Assembly (NCBI GenBank): GCA_023432225.1
Contig: JAEYUW010000009.1
Location: 39,321-103,320 of the forward strand
Length of the DNA: 64,000 bases
Reading direction: 5' to 3'
DNA from: Verrucomicrobiota bacterium
GTDB lineage: Bacteria; Verrucomicrobiota; Verrucomicrobiia; Opitutales; Opitutaceae
Part shown: positions 55,101-62,600 of the stretch, in pieces
Layout of the letters: every line of letters begins with the position of its first letter
Numbering within the stretch: the stretch's first letter is position 1
Notes under the pieces: model-generated
Told to the model about the DNA's origin: nothing
Seen by the model: only the letters and a program-made list of their open reading frames with translations
The model's database searches: none
Program-made: the position numbers and the translations under genes

Positions 55101-55850
55101 ACGTCCGCGACGTTCACGAAGGCCGGCGTCACTGCGGCCGACGTGGGCACCTACGACGTCGTCGTGACCAACGCCTACGGCACCGCCACCTCGCGCAGCG
55201 CCGTGATCGCGCTCAATCAGCAAGCGCAAACGATCACGTTCGCCGCGCTGGCCGATGTGCCGTTCAGCGCCACGCCGCTCACGCTCAACGCGACCGCCAC
55301 GTCCGGCCTCACGGTCACGTTCAGCGTGGTTTCCGGTCCGGCCAGCATCACCGGCAACCAGCTGACGCTGCTCGGCACCGGCGCCATCACGGTCCGCGCC
55401 ACGCAACCCGGCAACGGCTCCTACCTCGCCGCAACGCCGGTCGAGCGCACGTTCAGCGTCACGGCGAATTTCGCCTCGTGGCTCTTGGATAATTTCACGC
55501 CGCCCGAGATCGCCAACACCGCGCTCACCGGTCCGAACGCCGACTTCGACCGGGATGGCATGCCGAACCTCGTCGAATACGCCCTCGGCCTGAATCCGAA
55601 GACGGCCAACCCGACTGGCGGCCCGACGCTCACGCTCGAGGGCGGCAATTGGACGCTGACCTACACGCGCCCGGCGAGCCGCGCCGACGTGACCTACGCC
55701 GTGCAGTTTTCGACCAATCTCACGAACTGGTCGACGACCGGTGTCACGCACACGCTGGTTGCGACGGCCGGTGGCGTGGAGACGTGGCGCGCGACTTACC
55801 CCGCCGCTTCAGCCCCGAACTGCTTCCTGCGTCTGATGGTGACGCGCTGA
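43152..55850 (+). CDS. Giant exported delta-60 repeat / Ig-like protein (4,232 residues)
   Basis: I chose ATG 43152 (a TTG 6 bp upstream is possible); a signal peptide ends near ALRA. The body consists of delta-60 repeats, roughly 50-55 residues each, with the core LARLNADGSLDTTFNPGTG ... DGKIVIGGXFT, expected to fold as beta-propellers. Seven propeller blocks alternate with Ig-like domains. Approximate blocks are 43260-46575, 47100-48165, 48465-49575, 49830-50890, 51165-52240, 52505-53610 and 53880-54955. Ig domains carry YQWYR(D/N)G ... DAGXYTXTXXN. A further beta domain (55220-55455) and a C-terminal domain (NADFDRDGMPNLVEYALGLNP ... WSTTGVTHTL) follow. It has no GlyGly or PEP tail. It is probably a surface or matrix protein sent out by the adjacent T2SS; no enzymatic motif is visible. 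Confidence 0.92.
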   Translation: MVARILHAARGVVAFGLVRALFGLFLFTFALPALRAADLDASFDVDARAFGIGLAVATQPDGKVLVGGQFSRADRGAVSNLARFNADGSLDSTFNIGASLDGSVRCIAVQSDGKIVIGGVFTAYGATSRNRIARLNADGSLDTSFNPGTGFDGEVISLAIQSDGRIVAVGAFTNFNGTARSRVARLTSTGAYDSTFVIGAGANGVVWDVALQSDGKPILVGAFTSYNGTARARVARLTTAGALDTTFNPGTGANADVVAVAIDSAGRAVIGGLFSTFNGTARACLARLTTAGALDPTFAGTAVFSSSYDSILDVRLDSAERIVVAGDFYPAYQYNYNTPTQGLARLNADGNALDESFLVRDTVWKISRPGLALRRIMSIALGADDGVFVAGGMYDPTSGQSGVLRVSNTGARDPGFNARTGIWFPANINAVRPGAGGKYYVAGSFDWIAGARRVDLARFLPNAQIDATYFAYDSDFTDNQIREVVELSDGKVWVFGPFTKIGSQTRSGAALFNANGSLSYTPPFLTVTGGNTNGNVTRALATSAGDVVLAGTFTQVNATARPGVARITAAGVLDTTFAPGAGPVGGAIEDAALDATGRVVLGGSFTSFSGTAEGYIVRLSTAGAVDTAFAANTNVSAAVNSVQVQANGQILLGGSFANSGGFVFNGTTLLNADGTTDTSFNPYPGANSSVFRARRASDGSVVVTGAFTQMQNQARSLIARFTTNGPIDSLFVTDTIEGGYPVDVLERPDGKLLVRGTFTTVNGQTRHGLARFHSAPVRRGGLESAMNGALLANNVVNAVVPLGDGRFVVAGDFTTFSGQSRSRIAAINVYGEVDATFNVGTGFNGAVLGGTLLSSGKILLWGGFSSYNNAAAPGLARLNPDGSLDPTFVPPVFNAAVNAVQVLADGRLLVGGAFTFAGATPAGGLVRLQANGAVDATFNAGTGANGAVFAVARASDGSVFAGGAFTSFAGSPAPGVVKLAADGTRASGFSIGTGNANNANPVRALAVANDGKLIVAGAFDAWADASVGGIVRLNTDGSRDTTFLNGFGADGVVYALAALSDGRLYVGGAFTTFGGGERRGLVRLSAAGVIDPVFDVGAGFSGGEVRALGLATDGRVATGGTFSSYQGVTRSRVAILFGSDETSYSLPGDQIFTANIDPGAPFSLSYGAAISGLRYQWYRDGARIPGATGATYAVASAGLADAGLYTLTFSNGSGEYTTQGWRVTVKLAPVIAGAPIAQSVGYGASATFNVSVAGPGPFTYQWYRNGTLISGATDSSYTVTNVSGADFGATFHVRITNAYGFSESTPVALTFDTNAVPGALVLPFSSPQAWSGAPEAVVRAADGKYYVGGNSAFYRLNADGTVDSSFAPALGSFTVKQLALQSDGKIIAAGSLPINGTTYQVARFLTSGAVDPTFTPVAVTYSTASYATEINALVLQTDGKVLLGGYFDTVAGTTRRFLARLNSNGSLDTTLAPTSDSTGPNNTVLSILPQGSNVVIAGTFTAYRGATANRLARFVASTGATDATFAGGTRADALVRGVTAQADGDLIIHGDFTAYNGINRPRLARLNADGSLDTAFNPGTGPAVRSFFDTFRVASAVPSDNGTVIVVGRFDSFSGWPAVNSVRLTSTGAIDTQWATPSSTFAEFSKLFSLSDGSLLVSYTYGGLLRLLSGAYPPQAPAIAAAPVAPSAERAAGARVELSALASGPGTLSFQWYRGTTALTNSTTVSGATSPVLTLRSVRASEAGSYKLRVTSSSNGFVETTPVSVTVGVERFGPGSLDLTWAADPMPRMSPVLAFASDGSAVTSIYDNNSSPARSYLRKFDANGVLLPTTTFSSGVGFEGYFGELFVQSDGKVIALGAHLPPGSSTARYLARMNADGSYDTAYATAPDNSVHDAVLQSDGKLLIVGSFANVSGTARAGVARILTTGAIDTTFVPGSHGMTGIRLVRLATDTANLGKVYVVGYNSTAGSEEIVRLTTAGAVDATFARVAVTNNTVRDLALDGSGRLLITGNFTTVAGQARRTIARINSNGALDTTFGPARSAGFAATPSSVVVGADGWIYLAASGGAATTFDGFPTGPVVRVDATSGQLDVNFPGSGGIRYESLSEARLWWVGAKLAMNGYISGSARTEFIRINVDGAPTGAPVLVDSSGDRTVADGSALSLFARFSGAGPVNYVWRKDGTVLEGATGPQLVISAVSSADAGTYTVTATNPATFASATATMTVSLFAAEPLAAVGGFQLTSNFNGSITRAARFSDGSVLVGGTFTTANGVARRSLARFTAAGVLDTTFNANIPLAASGEVLISNLIVEPDGRILVHGMLPLSNGTNASLIRLNANGTLATSILNSTNLTGGISAVARQSDGSIVVMGPFTSILGTARTGLARLSSAGALDSTFVPTGIDASDYRQVAVDGTGRIWLVGNFTRIGATSIGARVVRLSSTGVLDTAFQAPLFNNTPTRLFIAADGRAFLLGQANFVLGESSPVVLLDATGAADRSFRVATTSSATALAEDGAGRLHGLFGNQFFRLTATGEIDRVMSVSSSPSVLLGAGDRLLVAGGNQLTTVGTTSVLGLVYANAADSDTFSLLGPLPASASVAQGGALALRAGVRGATTGTVTYQWFRDGTPIGGATGPALVLASATPADGGAYTFTATKGGVTLNAGPTQVDVIANTGRPGEVDLVWKASVPLTGISRIFFDAADNVYLTGNVVAGTAPMRPLVALDAAGTVRSNFTLSSRVSGFTSGIRTVSGGKLLLYGSGLQLDGLACSLLRLNADGSLDTTFTTSSETISDLIVLGDGRLLALTSNGLRRYSANGAQDATYSSTSYPSGNFYPAPGGKFWIVGSHYDPSSYQVSRWLTRMNADGMIDSTYVGPALRQNENLSAVAPTPDGGLYVVLSFSNTNVSGYSSDHRRIVRVRPDGTVDAGFAAGTFQFAQTSFSISDIAADAAGRLIVVGQFDRYDGSARNGTIRLLPDGAIDPSFVSLSAPAIASGNALNRVVVLPSGRIVVSTWAATPIGQVADRIGLAALVSTEVATGSAPVLTTPLTDRTLKPYDELSLHAPVFAPASATFQWRKDGVVISGATGPRYRLIGASPAAAGEYTVQVTTTGGSVTSAPVLINVAPADYSGGLGSRNALTRVETPATFAVPQPDGRALVVSLGSTINGSVAHELFRLNADGTFAGGLPTVVTGTNSQLQISAAAVDAEGRIYLGGQFNYVNGVARNRVARLLADGTLDTTWDPGAGPNSTVSSLAIMPDGKLVIGGSFSQVAGAARQFLARLTTTGALDSTFVVGTGLGNVPLALAAQSDGRLLIGGAFTSYNGITATRLIRLDATGGLDATFAPAPNSTVRFIRVAGDGRILIGGDFGQVGGSSRTGLAWLDAQGALLPITMNYNSGYLGALILPDNSVIATTASSVARFRADGTTDTVFNNANSYRGTFYRTLGSSSPATQLFPVLAAGNEVLIVGDFARISPQSTANTGISRHAAVWLRYSDSLAPVIGTAPVDASLPEGGSVTWTLQATSPSGALTYAWTKVSAPTTVLATTSSLTRTNVNPADAGQYRVVVANGEGFAEAFVNLTVRPAADLRPGSVRLGFYAPTVTTNAVGVAAAEGGRWWSASSSSLVRLLADGSPDTSFTALTVSGGSITGLTDAPGGGLYVWGNFTSFGGQTVPRLIRLTSDGTLDSSFTAALPAGGTISSIAPLADGRVYVGGSFTVDLAGKTTTNFVRLTATGALDTTFDPNGGVEGSPTAIRPLSDGRVYVAGGLTSAGGASRRGVVRFLASGALDGAFNNLNVTSVSQLVVYPDGRLLIAGAFTSVDGVPRAGVARLSANGVVDPGFVLGATPNFGGAAVPIVLRPDGRIVIAGNFTETAGSRSRVLQFEADGALDANFDGTRSFSATVGGISNTSFRSLTLLPTGHLVVTGTFSYLDDGISRAGVASLQGTPLAPEITADTIIAATLNAGGTINLSVTASGAPTLSYQWRRNTAAISGATSATFTKAGVTAADVGTYDVVVTNAYGTATSRSAVIALNQQAQTITFAALADVPFSATPLTLNATATSGLTVTFSVVSGPASITGNQLTLLGTGAITVRATQPGNGSYLAATPVERTFSVTANFASWLLDNFTPPEIANTALTGPNADFDRDGMPNLVEYALGLNPKTANPTGGPTLTLEGGNWTLTYTRPASRADVTYAVQFSTNLTNWSTTGVTHTLVATAGGVETWRATYPAASAPNCFLRLMVTR

Positions 55851-55883
55851 GCTGCCGGACTGACCTTTGAAGTGATGCTGAAC

Positions 55884-55916
55884 ATTCGCATGAGCGAAAC
55901 GTAAATCGTTTTTTCC
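55884..55916. repeat. Decayed half of a GTAGCGGAACG-family element
   Basis: ATTCGCATGAGCGAAACG followed by TAAATCGTTTTTTC resembles the right half of the elements at 39264 and 42948. Neither head is preserved. It lies in the 216-bp gap after the giant gene, which otherwise shows nothing definite. Confidence 0.35.
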
Positions 55917-56066
55917 CCCGACAAAAACTTGCCGGCTAGAAGGGAAGGGCATTTGCTCCGCTGCGGTGATCGTGACTTGGGCCACTTGGAGGCGGTAGCT
56001 CATTGCCTTCGGTGTGTCACGTGAGCCGGCAACTTTGCCGTAGCCACGTTCGGCATCCCCCCTCGT

Positions 56067-56657
56067 ATGCGAATCCGCCTTCTCCTCGTTTGCGTCGCTT
56101 TGTCGGCGTTATGCCCGGCATTGCACGCCACTTCCGTTGTGCCGCCACAGTTCGCCGAACTGGTGAACGGCTCGGACTACATCATCCGCGCCCGGGTGAA
56201 GCGCGTGAGCTACACGGCGACCGAGCGCCCGGGCAAGCCCCCCTTGATCTACACGCACGTGGCGTTGGAGGTCATCGAGACGATCGCCGGCGAGCCGCCC
56301 GTGGAGCCCGTGCTGCGCTGTCTGGGCGGGCGCTTCGGCGAATATGAGCTGCGGGTCGGCGGCGCGCCGCAGTTCAAGGAAGGAGACGAGGATGTCCTGT
56401 TTGTCGCCGGCAACGGCCGGGATTTTTTTCCATTGTATGCCATTATGCACGGACGCTACCGCGTGCGGCATGACGCTGAAGGTCGCGAGTTCATCGCGCG
56501 CAGCAACGACGTTCCGCTCTCAGACGTGGCGGAGATCGCTGCGCCAATGAGTGAGGGCTCTGCGGCCGCGCTCCAGCGCAGGTTCAAATCCAAGTCCGAC
56601 GCGCTCACCCCGCAGTCCTTCGCTGCCAAGATTCGGGAGGCGCGCCATGCAAAGTAA
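56067..56657 (+). CDS. Small exported protein paired with a matrixin (copy 2)
   Basis: The 196-residue product has a signal peptide (MRIRLLLVCVALSALCPALHA) and the same domain as the protein at 36451: TSVVPPQFAELVNGSDYIIR, VALEVIETIAGEPP, VLRCLGGRF, the central F-K-E-G-D-E-D-V-L-F-V-A-G-N-G and YPLYAVMHG-like FPLYAIMHGRYRV. It ends with the same I-R-E-(A/S)-R element. The stop overlaps the ATG of the following matrixin by 11 bp, exactly as in copy 1, so synthesis of both proteins is translationally coupled. Function is unknown; inhibitor or chaperone of the partner protease is a reasonable guess. Confidence 0.8.
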   Translation: MRIRLLLVCVALSALCPALHATSVVPPQFAELVNGSDYIIRARVKRVSYTATERPGKPPLIYTHVALEVIETIAGEPPVEPVLRCLGGRFGEYELRVGGAPQFKEGDEDVLFVAGNGRDFFPLYAIMHGRYRVRHDAEGREFIARSNDVPLSDVAEIAAPMSEGSAAALQRRFKSKSDALTPQSFAAKIREARHAK

Positions 56658-59600
56658 TTTCTTCCGCGTCCTCGCGCTCCTCGCGTTGATCGCGAGTGCC
56701 ACGCTCCCGGCTTCCGGTTACGACCTGATCTACGGCGCCGAAGGTAAGCGCGTCACGTGGAACACGGGTTCGATTCCGTTCGTAATCCGCATGTCGCAAA
56801 CCGCGAACCTGCAGGATGGCAGCAGTTACGCTAGCAGTGTCCAAGCGGCGATGAACGCTTGGAATGGCCAGGTTACCGAGGTGCAGTTCGCCCCTTCCGT
56901 CGCCGCATCCGGACTGGCGACCGATGGCGACGGCGTGAACGAAATCGCGTTCGACTCCAAAATTTACAGCAACAGCACCGATCCGAATAATCCGCCGCAG
57001 GAATTCGGCGCTAATACGCTCGCCGTGACGCTGTCGTGGACCACGACCAGCCCGCGCGAAGACGGCACCTACCGGCGCAACCAGTCGGATATCCTCTTCA
57101 ATTCGAAGTGGGACTGGAATTCCTACCGCGGCAACCTGCAGCAGCCGGAAGATATCCGCCGCGTCGCTATTCACGAACTTGGCCACGTGCTCGGCCTCGA
57201 TCACCCGGATCAAGACGGTCAATCGGTGACCGCGATCATGAACAGCATGGCGAGCAATGTGGACTCATTGCAGACCGACGACCTGACGGGCGCCCAGCTC
57301 TTCTACGGCCGGCCCGGAGGCTTCACCGCGCCCAGCAACGATAATTTTGCCAGCGCGACAATCCTCACGCTGAATAGCGGCGGCACAGCGAGCCTCACGG
57401 TTTCCAACGTCGGGGCCACGAAAGAGCCAGGGGAGCCCAACCATGTGACTTCCCGTGACGGAGCGTCGGTCTGGTGGAAGTGGACGGCGCCGGCGAGCGG
57501 CTCTATCATGATTAACACGCTGGGCAGCCACTTCGATACGATGCTCGCGGCCTACACCGGCAGCTCGGTCAGTTCGCTCACCCAACTCGCAGCCAACGAC
57601 GATACCAGCGACAATCCCAATAGTCCCGAACGCCGCAGCACGATCACGTTCAACGTCACGAGCGGCACAACCTACTACATCGCCGTTGTTGGCTGGGACG
57701 CCCAGTGGGGGCAGATCACTCTAAACGCGAATTTCACCCAGCTGGCGCTGCCATCCATCGCGTTTCATCCGCAGGATGTCGCCGTTGCCGCCGGCGGGCA
57801 GGCACAGTTTATCGCCGAGGCCGCGGGAGGGGGCGTGTTGCTTTACACGTGGCAAGTTGCACCTGCGGGCACCGACACATGGAGCAATACCGGATTCACC
57901 ACGTCCGGTGGGGGCCGTTCCACTTATACATTCACGGCAGCGGCGAACCAGACGGGTAATCGCTACCGTTGCGTGGTGAGCAACCCCTCCGGCTCGGTAA
58001 CGACCTCCGCCGCGACCTTGACCGTGGTCGCCAATCGCGCGCCCACCGCGTCGCTCTCGCTGTCGGCGCAGCGCACGATCGGCGAGACGCTGAGCATCTC
58101 GGTCACCCTCTTCGATCCCGATGGGAACTTCTCCTTCGCCAACCTTTGGATTCGCACGCCAAACCGCGGCTGGCTGACCATGTTGTCGAACGGGGCCCTG
58201 ATCTCGTCCGGCGACTTGTCCTGGCCGAACGCGTTCGCTCGGTCCAGCGGCACCTACACGTTCACGTTACCCCTCTCGATGCTCGATGGGGCCGGCAGCT
58301 ACACCATTGCGGTGGCGGCGCTCGATGGGATGGGACTGCGCGCGGATACCTCGCAGACGATCTCGGTCGGCTTGCCGGCGAATTCACCGCCCGCGGCCTC
58401 CTTCTCGCTCTCGTCGGAGCGGAACGTCAACCAGACGCTGACGATCACGCTCAATCTGTCCGATCCGGACAACAATCTTGCGTATGCCAACCTGTGGGTG
58501 CTCAGCCCCACGCGCGGCTGGCTCTCGATCCGGGCGGACAACTCGGTCGTCGTCTCCGGTTCGCTCAGCTCGGCCAACGCGGTATCAAACGTCCCCGGCA
58601 CGCAGACGCGCATGTTCACGTTCACGTCGGCGGACGGTCCTGGGGGGTATTCCTTCCAGCTCGCCGCGGTGGATTCGTTTGGGGCACGCTACGACACGCC
58701 GATTCAGACGATATCCGTGCTCCCGGCGATCCCTCCGGCCTACACCCTGCCGGTCTCCCAGCTGGACTTGGTGGTCCCCGCCGGGCTGAACCACCTGCCG
58801 GTTCGCCTGCCGGTCACCCGCAATGAAGGCATTCCGACCACCGGCTTCACGGTGACCAGCGATAAGGCGTGGGTGACCCCCTCCTTCAATGCAGCGACTT
58901 CGGAGCTGGTGCTGGATTTTGCGACGACGGGCCTCGTTGCGGCCACGAACGACGCGCTGGTGCGCCTGATGCGCGGCTCCGAGACGATCCTGCTCCCGGT
59001 GCGCGCCGCGGTGTCGCCGCTCAACGTGACACGGCTGGTGGACGATCCGGCGCGGTCGCGGGTCTATGGTCTGCACCAAAACGGGGCCAATGCCGGTGCG
59101 CTCGTCGTTTTCGATCCGTTGGCGGCGACCTTTGTCGGCGCGCTTACGCTCGACAAGAAACCCGGCGGCATCGCGATCCGGTCTGACGGCACGGAGCTAC
59201 TCGCCCTGTGCAGCGTGTCGAAGACGCTCGTGGCCGTTGATCTGGCGAAATTGGCGGTGTCGGAGACGATCCCTCTGACCGCCTATGAGGACGTGCGAGT
59301 AGGGGAGAGTTGGGGCGACCTGCAATATGGGCCCGGCAATGTGATCTACTATTCGGATGGCGCGTGGGCGCCGAACTTGCGGGTGTTCGACCGCACGACG
59401 AAAACGGTCCTGCAGACTCTCACGGTTGACGGGGACGGTTTCGGCGATTTCGCCCTGAATGCGAACAAGACTGAGCTCTATGCATGGGTGCAATACGGTT
59501 GGGATGCCGGCTGGGCCGGATCGTTTGTGGCCAAGTATGCGGTAGGCAGCGACGGGCTCTTGGGCACGCGCACGCTGAGCACGGGTTTGACCTATCCCAA

Positions 59601-62600
59601 TTTCCAGCGAGACCCGCTCAATTCGCCGGTCTTGTGCACGCTTAACGGCGACGTTTTCATCAAACAGCATCGCTTCGCCGGCGGTGCGGTCGGGACGCCG
59701 GCGCAAAGCTTCCCCTCTACGATCTACGCGGTCTCGCCTGGTGGCGAAATCGTCTCGACCGATGCAGGCATCTTCGAAGTGGCGACAGGCAACAAACTCT
59801 ACAGCCTGACCGGCAGTCCGAGCGTGCAGGCCATCACGTCGGATTACGCCCGGTTGGTGTATTTCAATTCCGCGACGCGGGTGATGAGCACCATCAACCT
59901 CTTCGCGGCCATCGGAGCCGAGACCATGGGACAGAATCTTGCTCCCGCCGATGGTTCGGTCGTCACTCCGCCCTCGGTCTTGCAGTGGACGCCGCAGCCA
60001 GGCGTCGATCGCTATGCGGTTTATTTTGGGACCGATGCAGCAGCCGTCGGCGCGGCGACACCGACGTCACCGGAATACCTGGGCGAAACTCTTACCTCCT
60101 CGTTTACTCTGCCGACCGCTCTGACGGCCGGCACCGTCTACTATTGGCGCGTGGACGTCGTGAACAATTCGGGCGGTGCCAAGGGCCAAGTGTTCAGCTT
60201 CCGCGTTGCCACCATAGCGGTCAGCCAGCCGAAGATCGACGCCGCCACGGTGCGCGGCCACGCCGACCACCGCGTCACGCTCGACCTCACTTCGGCCACA
60301 GCCGGCAAAGATTGGACCGCGACGGCCTCCGTGCCGTGGATCGGGATCGTCAATTCTTCCGGCACCACGCCGGCCACATTGACGCTCAGCCTCGACGCCA
60401 CGAATCTGCCCATCGGCGTCAATCAAGGCACGGTCACGCTCACCGCCAGCGAGGGCACGCTCTCGATCCCGGTAAAACTCACCGTCGATCCGCTCGCGAT
60501 CACGGTCCTCAAATCGGCTCCCGGTTCGACCAAGGTTTACGCCCTCAGCGAGGAGAACGCCTCGGCCTACGCGGGAACCTCGCGGGCCTATCTGCTGGAA
60601 ATCGACACGTTGATGAAACGCATCGATCGTGTGCTGCGTGTGGGCACGGCAGCCACCGACCTCGCGGTGCACGTGCCGGACGGTCGCGTGTATGTTGCAA
60701 ACTGGAAGGGCGGTTCCTTGCTCGCCGTCAATCGGACCACTTTCGCACTCGAGCGCACCTACAACTTCCAGCCCGCCCAAGGCATGGGATACACGGAGAA
60801 CGATGTCTACCGGCTCGCTCCCGGGGCCGAGGGGCGACTGATGGTCATCGAACAGGATCAATCCATCAACGTGAAGATTTTCGATACCGTGAATGGTGTG
60901 GTGGTCGCGACCTCCGGCGGCTCGTCTCTCCATCAGGGTCGAGGCGTTTACGATCCTGTCGGAAGGTATTATTATCACGGCGAGGACGGCACCACCGGAT
61001 CGCAGCTGCATAAATATGATACGGTGGGCGACCAGTTCACTGCTCACGTGACGACGGTCGTCCCGGGCGTGGGCTACTATGGCGCGTCCGACATCCTCAT
61101 GTCGGAAGACGGTAGTCGTCTGTTCTGGAATGGTTCCGTGTTACGCCCCGATCTCACCGTCGAGTGGGATCTCCACAGCGTGATCGTCGCCGCTTCAAAG
61201 GACGGGCGCTATGTGTTCAGCCCGTCGACAGTCTACGATGTTCAATCGCGTTCGATCGTGGATTCGTTGCCCGTGACCGCTCCGATCAGCGCGTTCAATA
61301 CCGTCACCGCTTCGCTGGTTTACCAGAATGGCACCGCGATCGGTTTCTACACACTGGCGGCGGCGGCGCCGGCACGGACTCCCAGCGATGGTGCGATCGC
61401 GCTTTCCGTGCCTAAACTCCAGTGGAGCGCCGTCCCCGGCGCCACCGCCTACCGGGTGTATCTCGGTCTGACGGCCGAATCGGTGGCCGCTGCGGGCACG
61501 GATTCGCTGCAATATCTCGGACAAGTTTCATCTCCTGAGATGGTCCTCAATCCCCCGCTCGCGGCGGGACAGCAGTATTATTGGCGCGTCGACGTGGTCA
61601 TCGGCTCGGAGGCGGCGACCGGTGCGGTGCAAACCTTCCGCGTCTCCAATCTCGCGCCGGGCGTGGCGCGCATTGCGGGGCTCACCGTGCAAGGCAATCC
61701 CAGCTACGATTTCGACGTGCCGCTCGTCAGCCAGACGGCGGGTCAGTCCTGGACTGCGACGACTCCCGCGTCATGGATCCGCCTGTCGCCAACGGCCGGG
61801 GTGACTCCTGCGACGCTGCGGGTCAGCATCGACACGACCGCGCTGGCGGCCGGACGGCACCAATCGACCGTTACGCTGACCGGGGCGGGCTCCACCGTCA
61901 CGCTGCCGGTGGAGATCCAGGTGGATCCGTTGGCGATCACGATCCTCGAATCGTCTCCGTCGTCTGCGATGGTTTATGGCATCAGTGAGGACTCGACGTC
62001 CTCGCGGGCCTACCTGCTCGAGATCGATGCCCAAAACCAGCAAATCCTCCGCGCGGTGCCCGTAGGTTCGAATGTCACCGACCTGGCGATCCACGCCGCC
62101 GAAGATCGCCTCTACGTCACGAATTGGAGGGAAGGCAAATTACTCGCGCTGGACCGCCCGTCCCTCGCCCTGGAGCACACCTATTTGTTCACGCCCTTTA
62201 GCTATAACGGCCGGGGCGGCGGAGATGTTTATCGGGTGTCAGCGGGCGTTGCCGGACGGGTTGTCGTCGAGGGATACGACCAGTGGGTCGACATCTTCCT
62301 CTACGACACCAACAGCGCGGCGACGCTGGCCAACACCAAGCTGAGTGCGGGCGGCGGCCAGTTTGATCCGACCGGTCGTTATTACTATCACGGAGACAGC
62401 AACAACAGCAGCGTCAGGAAAATCGATATGGCCGGTGACCAGTTCGGCACGGTTAGCACGGCGAGTGGCTCGGGTTATGGCTCCCGGACATTGGTGGTTT
62501 CCGCGGATGGCAGTCGGGTGTGCTGGAATAACGGCGTCTTCGATGCAAACCTGGCAAATCTCTGGGCCGTCGGGGAGAATGTGTTCTGTATCTCGCCCGA

